From UBA10649 sp964391765 (GTDB lineage: Bacteria > Actinomycetota > Actinomycetes > S36-B12): 9,016 nt of DNA. Made by a program: the position numbers and the translations under genes. Of the stretch, positions 1 through 4,902 are shown piece by piece. The stretch is from assembly GCA_964391765.1 (NCBI GenBank), contig CAYMNG010000098.1, forward strand, positions 1 through 9,016. The letters run 5' to 3'. Within the stretch, counting starts at the first letter, position 1. Every line of letters starts with the position of its first letter. The notes beneath the pieces were generated by a model, which saw nothing but the letters and a program-made list of their open reading frames with translations, had not been told where the DNA came from and did not search any database.

Positions 1-199
1 GCGTCATCGGGTCGATCAACGCCTGGTTGCCGTCGCGCAGGTCGACCGCGCACCACCGCGGCGCGGCGGAGATGGTCTTGCCGGGCCAGGTGCGGTCGGG
101 CAGGTCCACGGCGGCGAACGGCTCGTACCGGCCGAAGGGCATCGGTGACGGCTGCTGGGCGGTGCGGACGGAATACGGGATCGTGCGGTCGAACGTCAT
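1..199 (-). CDS. leuA: 2-isopropylmalate synthase, N-terminal part (runs off the window)
   Basis: The first 66 codons of a minus-strand gene start at the ATG at 199-197 and run off the left edge. The product condenses acetyl-CoA with 2-oxoisovalerate, the committed step of leucine synthesis in the cytoplasm. The visible protein contains VDLPDRTWPGK followed by APRWCAVDLRDGNQALIDPM. This is the N-terminal extension and the start of the HMGL-like TIM barrel of the actinobacterial LeuA type; the catalytic Arg-Asp pair lies in DLRDGNQ. The start is supported by a strong AGGAG Shine-Dalgarno (minus strand 210-206), six bases before the ATG. Upstream on the same strand is a leader ORF rich in Leu codons (285-326), so the gene is probably controlled by leucine supply. 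The rest of the barrel and the regulatory domain lie outside the window. Confidence 0.95.
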   Translation of the reverse strand, partial: MTFDRTIPYSVRTAQQPSPMPFGRYEPFAAVDLPDRTWPGKTISAAPRWCAVDLRDGNQALIDPMT

Positions 200-203
200 C
201 ACT

Positions 204-300
204 GGCTCCTACGGGCGGTCTCGGCGATCTGTCACCTGGTCGATACCGGCGAACGACGAGACCCGCGACGAGGAGGCCGGTGGACTAGGCCTCGTCGCGG
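204..300 (-). promoter_or_regulatory. leuA attenuator region with competing RNA folds
   Basis: On the minus strand, CCGCGACGAGG (300-290, the end of the leader ORF) is a perfect 11-bp complement of CCTCGTCGCGG (273-263). The latter arm overlaps GGCCTCCT (278-271), which can pair with AGGAGCC (210-204) containing the leuA Shine-Dalgarno: seven pairs with one bulged C. A third pairing, GGTCTCG (263-257) with CGAGACC (223-217), closes just before the Shine-Dalgarno. CTCGTCG occurs twice (272-266 and 260-254), so the leader arm has two alternative partners. No T-run follows any hairpin, so an intrinsic terminator is unlikely and control of translation initiation is the better reading. The pairings are seen; the switch is inferred. 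Confidence 0.6.
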
Positions 301-326
301 CAGCGAAGGAGGAGGATCGCCAACAT
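285..326 (-). CDS. leuL: leuA leader peptide, Leu-codon rich
   Basis: A 13-codon minus-strand ORF reads MLAILLLRCRDEA and ends in TAG. Four of its 13 residues are leucine (TTG, then CTC CTC CTT in a row), next to an Ile. It lies about 85 bases upstream of leuA on the same strand. A -10-like TACGCT ends nine bases before the ATG and no Shine-Dalgarno is visible, so the ORF is probably translated from a leaderless or nearly leaderless mRNA. Codons 8 to 13 overlap the 5' arm of a strong hairpin. This is the expected layout of an amino-acid attenuator: ribosome progress through the Leu codons would choose between RNA folds ahead of leuA. Leucine leader peptides before leuA are known in actinobacteria; the assignment here rests on composition and position. 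Confidence 0.85.
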   Translation of the reverse strand: MLAILLLRCRDEA

Positions 327-335
327 GATCGCGCC

Positions 336-341
336 AGCGTA
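336..341 (-). promoter_or_regulatory. putative -10 box for leuL-leuA
   Basis: TACGCT on the minus strand fits the actinobacterial TAnnnT consensus. With the usual six-base spacing, transcription would start at the A at 329, three bases before the leader ATG. No convincing -35 hexamer is visible 17-18 bases upstream. Confidence 0.55.
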
Positions 342-407
342 GCAGGCGCGCCGGCCCGCCGGTCGTGACCGCCGGCCGTTCACCGGCGATCGAGGTCGCC
401 GCCGCAC

Positions 408-424
408 TAGCCTGAGCGCAGGCT
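408..424 (+). promoter_or_regulatory. possible -10 box and small hairpin upstream of the protease gene
   Basis: TAGCCT at 408-413 fits TAnnnT, would start transcription near 420, and leaves a short 5' UTR before the ATG at 454. It overlaps a 6-bp inverted repeat, AGCCTG-AGCG-CAGGCT (409-424). No good -35 lies at the usual distance; TTCACC at 379-384 is too far upstream. Weak prediction. Confidence 0.3.
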
Positions 425-453
425 GAGGCGTAGGTCAGGGCGGGGAGGGCGTC

Positions 454-2058
454 ATGGGCAGGTCGAGGTTGGTGGCAGGCGTCGTCGTCACGATCGCCGT
501 GGCGGGCGGGTGTTCGGTCGGGGGCTCGGGGGCGGAGACGACGGCGGGGAGCGCGGCAGGTGCGATCTCGTCGTACACGTCGGCCCAGCCGGCCGTCGTC
601 CAGATCGTCGCCGAGGGCGAGTTCCGCGACGTCGGGATGGCCGAGGGGCAGCAGGGGTCGTGGTCCGGCAGTGGCTTCGTCATCGACCCGTCCGGCCTGG
701 CCGTGACCAACGCACACGTCGCCGAAGGTGCGGCGACCATGAAGGTGTACGTCGGCGGGGCGAAGGACGCCGTCACCGCTCGGATCCTGGGCATCGACGA
801 GTGCAGCGACCTAGCGGTCATCGACCTCGAGGGTGACGGCTACCCGTATCTGGCCTGGCACGCCGGCCCCGTCCCGGTGACGACGAAGGTCTGGGCCGCC
901 GGCTTCCCGCTCGGCGATCCGCAGTACACCGTGACCGACGGATCGATCGCGAAGAACAACGCCGACGGCCAGCGTGAATGGGCCTCGCTGGAGTACGCGT
1001 ACGAGTCGACCGCGAACATCCAGCACGGCAACTCCGGCGGTCCGCTGCTGGCCGAGGACGGAACGGTCGTCGGGATCAACTACGCCGGCGGCTCGGTGTC
1101 CAACACCGACCAGTTCTGGGCGATCCCGGCCCAGTTGGCGCAGCCGGTGGTTGACGTCCTGAAGACCGGCAAGGACCAGAACTCGCTGGGAATCAACGGC
1201 GAAGCGTTCTACGACGAGTCCAGCGACCTCGCCGGGATCTGGGTGAGCGGCGTGCGATCGGGCAGCCCGGCCAGTGAGGCGGGCATCCAGCCGGGCGACA
1301 TCATCACCAAGCTCGAGGGCCGCAACGCCGTCGCGGACTCCGACGTCGAGACCGCCGGCGGTGCAGCATGCGTCACGCAGGCGGGCTACTGCACCGTCAT
1401 CAGGGCCCAGGGTNNNNNNNNNNAGGGTGCGGATCGCCCGATCAAGATCCAGGTGTTCCGGCCGGCGACCAGCGAGGTCCTCGAAGGCGAGGTCAACAAC
1501 GCCGACCGGCCGCTGGCGCCGATCTCGACCCTGAGTTCGGGATCGGGTTCGCAGACCGGATCGGGAACATCGACGCCGAGCGAGACGACCTTCACCACGG
1601 TCGACGACGACACCGGCGTCATGTCGGTGGACGTCCCGTCGATCTGGGCGGACGTCAACACCGCACCCGGTGACGGGTTCGGCCGAATCACCGCGTCGGC
1701 CGACATGGCCGAGTTCAACGACGGTCAGGCCCCCGGCGTCGAGTACTGGGTGATCGACGGTGCGTTGGCGGACGACGCGGAGATCACGTCGACGATGGAG
1801 GACGTGATCTCCAGCGACGCGTTCTCGGCCGTGATCTCCACCTGCCAGGACTCCGACGCCGGAACCGTCACCGAGGGGGACGGATACACGTTCCTCGGCA
1901 ACCAGTACTGGTCGTGCAAGGACAGCGACATGTCGTACTACGTGTCGGTGCGCAACTATCCCGACCAGAACCGCTGGGTCCTGCTGGACGCGCAGTTCAC
2001 CTCCGACCAGGACGTCGAGCTGGTGAACCGCAGCCTGGCGAGCCTGACGATCAGGTGA
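454..2058 (+). CDS. secreted trypsin-like serine protease lipoprotein with PDZ domain (S1C/HtrA-like)
   Basis: A 534-residue exported protease. Residues 1-20 form a lipoprotein-type signal (RSR, hydrophobic stretch, AGGC with Cys20 as lipid anchor), so the protein is probably held on the outer face of the membrane. The chymotrypsin-fold domain spans about 45-245, with the catalytic triad visible as His88 (TNAHV), Asp119 (SDLAVID) and Ser194 (GNSGGP). A PDZ domain follows at about 250-350 (SGSPASEAGIQPGDIITKLEG), with Cys306 and Cys313 able to form a disulfide. A Ser/Gly/Thr linker at about 358-378 leads to a C-terminal domain of roughly 150 residues that I do not recognise, with Cys464 and Cys488 perhaps paired. 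The start is supported by GGGGAGGG just upstream. Ten N at 1414-1423 fall in the PDZ region; the frame continues across them. The substrate is unknown; a quality-control role is inferred from the family. Confidence 0.88.
   Translation: MGRSRLVAGVVVTIAVAGGCSVGGSGAETTAGSAAGAISSYTSAQPAVVQIVAEGEFRDVGMAEGQQGSWSGSGFVIDPSGLAVTNAHVAEGAATMKVYVGGAKDAVTARILGIDECSDLAVIDLEGDGYPYLAWHAGPVPVTTKVWAAGFPLGDPQYTVTDGSIAKNNADGQREWASLEYAYESTANIQHGNSGGPLLAEDGTVVGINYAGGSVSNTDQFWAIPAQLAQPVVDVLKTGKDQNSLGINGEAFYDESSDLAGIWVSGVRSGSPASEAGIQPGDIITKLEGRNAVADSDVETAGGAACVTQAGYCTVIRAQGXXXXGADRPIKIQVFRPATSEVLEGEVNNADRPLAPISTLSSGSGSQTGSGTSTPSETTFTTVDDDTGVMSVDVPSIWADVNTAPGDGFGRITASADMAEFNDGQAPGVEYWVIDGALADDAEITSTMEDVISSDAFSAVISTCQDSDAGTVTEGDGYTFLGNQYWSCKDSDMSYYVSVRNYPDQNRWVLLDAQFTSDQDVELVNRSLASLTIR
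1414..1423. other. assembly gap of ten N within the protease gene
   Basis: Ten undetermined bases are flanked by the same pentamer, AGGGT, on the left (1409-1413) and on the right (1424-1428). Joining the flanks on that pentamer removes 15 bases and leaves the reading frame intact, giving RAQGADRPIKIQVFR. The gap may therefore hold no missing sequence. Confidence 0.9.
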
Positions 2059-2510
2059 GCGCAGCCGCCGGCGGTCCGACGCCGAGGCCGGCGCTGATCG
2101 GTGGACTCGTGGCCGCGGCCCTGTGCACGCTCGTCGCCATGTTCCAGGTCGCGGTCGCGCTCGGTGCCGCCCTGGGACGGTTCACGCAGGGCGGCCAGGT
2201 GGACGGGACCCTGCCGATCGCCGGCCGGCTCGTCGCGGCCGGCTCCGCGGTCGTGTGCGTCGCCCTCGCCGCGGGGATCCTCGCCCGCGTCGGATACGGC
2301 CCGCTGGTCCGCGGCGGCCGGCTCGTGACCGTCCTGACGTGGGTTCTGGTCGGCTACTCGGCGGTGGCCGTCGTGCTCAACCTGGCCAGCCGGTCGGTCG
2401 CCGAGCGCGCGGCGTGGGTTCCGGTGAGCCTGCTGCTCCTCGGCTCGTCGCTGGCCGCCGCGGTCGGCACCCGACGCCGGCGCCGGCGTGCGGCGTCGGA
2501 CGCGCACTGA
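2055..2510 (+). CDS. small four-helix integral membrane protein, function unknown
   Basis: A 151-residue protein starts at a GTG whose last bases form the TGA stop of the protease gene (GTGA overlap), which implies translational coupling. The same frame stays open further upstream inside the protease gene, but that stretch is shadow sequence rich in Arg, Pro and Gly, so the GTG at 2055 is preferred. Hydrophobic segments lie at about 13-40, 55-77, 90-111 and 122-138. A basic tail of six consecutive arginines (140-145) suggests a cytoplasmic C-terminus. The loop between helices 1 and 2 holds GRFTQGGQVDG. No catalytic motif is visible and I do not recognise the family. Tight linkage to an exported lipoprotein protease suggests, without proof, a shared envelope role. 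Confidence 0.75.
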   Translation: MSAAAGGPTPRPALIGGLVAAALCTLVAMFQVAVALGAALGRFTQGGQVDGTLPIAGRLVAAGSAVVCVALAAGILARVGYGPLVRGGRLVTVLTWVLVGYSAVAVVLNLASRSVAERAAWVPVSLLLLGSSLAAAVGTRRRRRRAASDAH

Positions 2511-2544
2511 GGTGCCCCCCAGCGTGATCGGCCGGCGCGGTCAC

Positions 2545-2550
2545 TAGCCT
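2545..2550 (+). promoter_or_regulatory. putative -10 box for leaderless leuB
   Basis: TAGCCT lies seven bases before the leuB ATG and matches TAnnnT. Transcription would start at or one base before the A of the ATG. No Shine-Dalgarno precedes the ATG, which fits leaderless translation. No clear -35 is seen. Confidence 0.5.
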
Positions 2551-2557
2551 TCGCGTC

Positions 2558-3619
2558 ATGTCACGTTCCCTGCGCATCGCGCTCATCCCCGGCGACGGAA
2601 TCGGTACCGAGGTCGTCGCGGAGGCGATGAAGGTGCTCGCCGCGGTGGCAGCCGCGGCGGACCTGGAGGTGTCGACGACCGAGTACGACCTCGGTGCGCG
2701 TCGGTACAACGCGACCGGCGAACTGCTGCCGGACGAGACCGTCGCCGAGCTGCGCGGCTATGACGCGATCCTCCTCGGGGCGATCGGCGATCCGTCGGTG
2801 CCGCCGGGCATCCTCGAGCGCGGTGTCCTGCTGCCGTTGCGATTCGTCATGGACCATCACGTCAACCTGCGGCCGGTCCGCCTCTACCCCGGAGTCACGA
2901 CCGGGCCGCTGGCGCGCAAGGGGCCGGCGGACATCGACTTCGTCGTGTGCCGCGAGGGCACCGAGGGCCCCTACGTCGGGGCCGGCGGCCGGTTGCGGCC
3001 CGGGACGGCGCACGAGGTGTCGACCGAGGTGAGCATCAACACCGCGTACGGCGCCGAACGGATCATCCGCGACGCGTTCGAGCGCGCGACCCGCCGCCGG
3101 CGGAAGGTGACCCTCGTGCACAAGACGAACGTGATCGTGCACGCCGGGAAGACCTGGCAGGAGGCCTTCGACCGTGTCCGGGTCGAGTATCCCGACGTCG
3201 AGACGGACTACCTCCACGTGGACGCCGCGGCGATGTTCTTCCTGACCCACCCGGAGCGGTTCGACGTCGTGGTCACGGACAACCTGTTCGGTGACATCCT
3301 GACCGACATCGGCGCGGCGATCGGCGGCGGGATCGGCCTTGCGGCCAGTGGGAACATCGACCCGACGCGGACGAACCCCAGCATGTTCGAACCGGTGCAC
3401 GGATCGGCCCCGGACATCGCCGGGCAGGGTAAGGCGGACCCGACCGCGACGGTCATCAGCCTGGCGATGCTCTTGGACCACGTCGGTGAGGCGCAGGCGG
3501 CGGCCTGGGTCGAGTCGGCGGTCGCCGAGGACCTGGCCACTCGCGGCGATGTCGTGCGGTCCACGTCGCAGATCGGCGATGCCCTCGTCGCCGGCGCGCG
3601 ACGGGCCGCGGCGGGGTAG
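2558..3619 (+). CDS. leuB: 3-isopropylmalate dehydrogenase
   Basis: A 353-residue cytoplasmic NAD-dependent enzyme that oxidises and decarboxylates 3-isopropylmalate to 2-oxoisocaproate, the last step of leucine synthesis before transamination. The N-terminus has LIPGDGIGTEV. The substrate-binding LLPLRFVMDHHVNLRP loop, the REGTEGPYVGAGG segment and HKTNV with catalytic Lys189 follow in order. Metal-binding aspartates are Asp222 (HVDAAAM), Asp246 and Asp250 (NLFGDILTD). The NAD motif EPVHGSAPDIAG lies near the C-terminus. The length is normal for the family. The ATG has no Shine-Dalgarno but sits seven bases after a -10-like TAGCCT, so a leaderless transcript is likely. ilvE follows nine bases after the stop. 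Relatives such as tartrate/malate dehydrogenases share the fold, but the pathway context favours LeuB. Confidence 0.93.
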   Translation: MSRSLRIALIPGDGIGTEVVAEAMKVLAAVAAAADLEVSTTEYDLGARRYNATGELLPDETVAELRGYDAILLGAIGDPSVPPGILERGVLLPLRFVMDHHVNLRPVRLYPGVTTGPLARKGPADIDFVVCREGTEGPYVGAGGRLRPGTAHEVSTEVSINTAYGAERIIRDAFERATRRRRKVTLVHKTNVIVHAGKTWQEAFDRVRVEYPDVETDYLHVDAAAMFFLTHPERFDVVVTDNLFGDILTDIGAAIGGGIGLAASGNIDPTRTNPSMFEPVHGSAPDIAGQGKADPTATVISLAMLLDHVGEAQAAAWVESAVAEDLATRGDVVRSTSQIGDALVAGARRAAAG

Positions 3620-3622
3620 GTT
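3617..3622 (+). promoter_or_regulatory. putative -10 box for ilvE overlapping the leuB stop codon
   Basis: TAGGTT begins with the TAG stop of leuB and is followed by exactly six bases (CGCCGC) and the ilvE ATG. This places the expected transcription start on the A of the ATG. There is no Shine-Dalgarno before ilvE. No -35 is evident, so read-through from leuB remains possible. Confidence 0.4.
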
Positions 3623-3628
3623 CGCCGC

Positions 3629-4750
3629 ATGACGACACCCGGCCTCGGCACGGCCCTGTGGCCGATCGCGATCACCCCGTCCGACCACCCCCGGTCCGCG
3701 GTCGAGCGCGAGGAGATCCTCGCCGACCCGGGCTTCGGCCGGTACATGACCGACCATCTCGTCCGCGCGACGTGGACGGATGACGATGGGTGGCACGACG
3801 CGCGGCTCGAGGCGTATGCGCCGATCGCGTTCGATCCGGCGACGAACTTCCTGCACTACGGGCAGGCCATCTTCGAGGGGTTGAAGGCGTACCGGCACGC
3901 CGACGGCAGCATCAAGGTGTTCCGGCCCATGCAGAACGCCGAGCGGTTCGCGAACTCCGCACGCCGGCTGGCGATGGCCGAGCTGCCCGCGGAGCTGTTC
4001 GTCGGGTCGATCGAGGCACTCGTGCGCCAGGATCGCGACTGGGTCCCCGGCGGGCAGGAGCGCAGCCTCTACCTGCGCCCGTTCATGCTCGGCACGGAGA
4101 TCGGCCTGGGCGTTCGGCCGGCGAACCGGTACGAGTACCTGCTGATCGCCTCGCCGGCCGGCGCCTACTTCCCCCGCGGTCTCACGCCGGTGTCCGTGTG
4201 GATCTCCGACGACTACGTTCGGGCCGCACCCGGTGGGACGGGCGAAGCCAAGTGCGCGGGCAACTACGCCGCATCGCTCGTCGCGCAGGCCGAGGCCGCG
4301 CAGCACGGATGCGACCAGGTGGTCTGGCTCGACGCGGTCGAGCGGCACTGGATCGAGGAGATGGGCGGGATGAACCTGTACTTCGTCCTCGGCGAGGGGG
4401 ACGCCGCCCGGCTGGTCACGCCGACGCTCACCGGCTCCCTGCTTCCGGGGGTCACCCGGTCTGCGCTGCTCACCGTCGCCGCCGACCTCGGCATCCGCGC
4501 CGAGGAGGACCGGATCAGCGTCGACGACTGGCGCGAGGGGTGTGCGATCGGTGACATCAGCGAGGTGTTCGCCTGCGGTACGGCGGCGGTGATCACGCCG
4601 GTCGGCGAGGTGAAGTCCCGGACGAGTGGCTCGTGGACGGTCGGTAGCGGCGGCACCGGGCCGGTCACCGCGCGGTTGCGCCAGGCGCTGCTGGACATCC
4701 AGACCGGCGCCGCACCCGACGCGCACAACTGGATGCACCCGATCTGCTGA
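3629..4750 (+). CDS. ilvE: branched-chain amino acid aminotransferase
   Basis: A 373-residue PLP enzyme of fold type IV that transfers the amino group between glutamate and the 2-oxo acids of leucine, isoleucine and valine. The visible order is typical of bacterial IlvE: LHYGQAIFEGLKAYR, then YLRPFMLGTEIGLGVRP, GTGEAKCAGNYA with the PLP lysine Lys208, and WIEEMGGMNLYF. Further on come LTGSLLPGVTRSALL and CGTAAVITPVG, which contribute to phosphate and substrate binding. The length fits the family. The start ATG follows leuB by nine bases, without a Shine-Dalgarno, six bases after a -10-like TAGGTT. It serves the products of both LeuA/LeuB and the CimA branch encoded next door. The stop at 4750 lies only 35 bases before the cimA leader ORF. 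Confidence 0.94.
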   Translation: MTTPGLGTALWPIAITPSDHPRSAVEREEILADPGFGRYMTDHLVRATWTDDDGWHDARLEAYAPIAFDPATNFLHYGQAIFEGLKAYRHADGSIKVFRPMQNAERFANSARRLAMAELPAELFVGSIEALVRQDRDWVPGGQERSLYLRPFMLGTEIGLGVRPANRYEYLLIASPAGAYFPRGLTPVSVWISDDYVRAAPGGTGEAKCAGNYAASLVAQAEAAQHGCDQVVWLDAVERHWIEEMGGMNLYFVLGEGDAARLVTPTLTGSLLPGVTRSALLTVAADLGIRAEEDRISVDDWREGCAIGDISEVFACGTAAVITPVGEVKSRTSGSWTVGSGGTGPVTARLRQALLDIQTGAAPDAHNWMHPIC

Positions 4751-4773
4751 CCGGTGGCGCTGGCGCCGTGTGG

Positions 4774-4779
4774 CAGACT
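4774..4779 (+). promoter_or_regulatory. putative -10 box for the cimA leader transcript
   Basis: CAGACT resembles the actinobacterial -10 (A at position 2, T at position 6) and is followed by exactly six bases and the leader GTG at 4786. The expected transcription start coincides with the first base of the leader ORF. No strong -35 is visible, and the box lies within 30 bases of the ilvE stop. Confidence 0.5.
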
Positions 4780-4785
4780 GTCGCC

Positions 4786-4815
4786 GTGCTCAGCACGATC
4801 ATCATCATCGCCTAG
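4786..4815 (+). CDS. cimA leader peptide with four consecutive Ile codons
   Basis: A nine-codon ORF starts with GTG and reads (V/M)LSTIIIIA before TAG; the four isoleucine codons are all ATC. It starts six bases after a -10-like CAGACT, has no Shine-Dalgarno, and is followed within 25 bases by an intrinsic terminator and then by cimA. Since CimA opens a route to isoleucine, an Ile-codon stall sensor at this place has an obvious purpose. The ORF is too short to be called by gene finders. Its identity rests on codon content, promoter spacing, terminator and gene context, all of which agree. I know of no established gene name for it. Confidence 0.85.
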   Translation: MLSTIIIIA

Positions 4816-4839
4816 CGCGTCGGCACCTCGTCGACGCGC
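4815..4839 (+). promoter_or_regulatory. pause/anti-antiterminator hairpin of the cimA attenuator
   Basis: GCGCGTCG (4815-4822) is a perfect 8-bp complement of CGACGCGC (4832-4839), with a nine-base loop. The hairpin begins on the last base of the leader stop codon and ends directly against the terminator stem. Its loop and flank, GGCACCTCG (4822-4830), can instead pair with CGAGGGGCT (4855-4863), the 3' arm of the terminator: eight pairs, including one terminal wobble, with one A-G mismatch. This supplies a possible antiterminator. Confidence 0.65.
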
Positions 4840-4867
4840 AGCCCTTCGCACCCGCGAGGGGCTTTTT
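4840..4867 (+). terminator. intrinsic terminator of the cimA attenuator
   Basis: AGCCCTTCGC (4840-4849) pairs over ten positions (one G-U) with GCGAGGGGCT (4854-4863) across a four-base ACCC loop, followed at once by TTTTT (4863-4867). This is a textbook Rho-independent terminator, unusual in so GC-rich a genome. It lies upstream of cimA, not after a gene: ilvE ends 90 bases earlier. Its position after the Ile leader ORF and before the cimA Shine-Dalgarno marks it as an attenuator. Confidence 0.88.
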
Positions 4868-4902
4868 CGTGGACGGGGCCCGCGCCCGACCGAGGGGACA
4901 CC

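Noticed and set aside
263..300. leuA leader hairpin as an intrinsic terminator
   Set aside because: Strong stem, but no T-run follows on the minus strand; pairing with the Shine-Dalgarno region fits better.
27..368. 113-codon plus-strand frame across the leuA start and leader
   Set aside because: It runs antisense to leuA and its leader; the translated product is low-complexity with no family features.
1914..2054. Upstream extension of the membrane protein frame into the protease gene
   Set aside because: The added 47 codons are out-of-frame protease sequence; the GTG at 2055 with the GTGA overlap is the natural start.
2561..4738. 725-codon open frame on the minus strand opposite leuB and ilvE
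   Set aside because: Arg/Asp/Gly/Pro-rich product without motifs; it mirrors two well-supported plus-strand genes, a common shadow in GC-rich DNA.
4763..4772. Terminator for ilvE just after its stop codon
   Set aside because: GGCGCC-type repeats here are too short and lack a T-run; the only real terminator lies after the Ile leader ORF.
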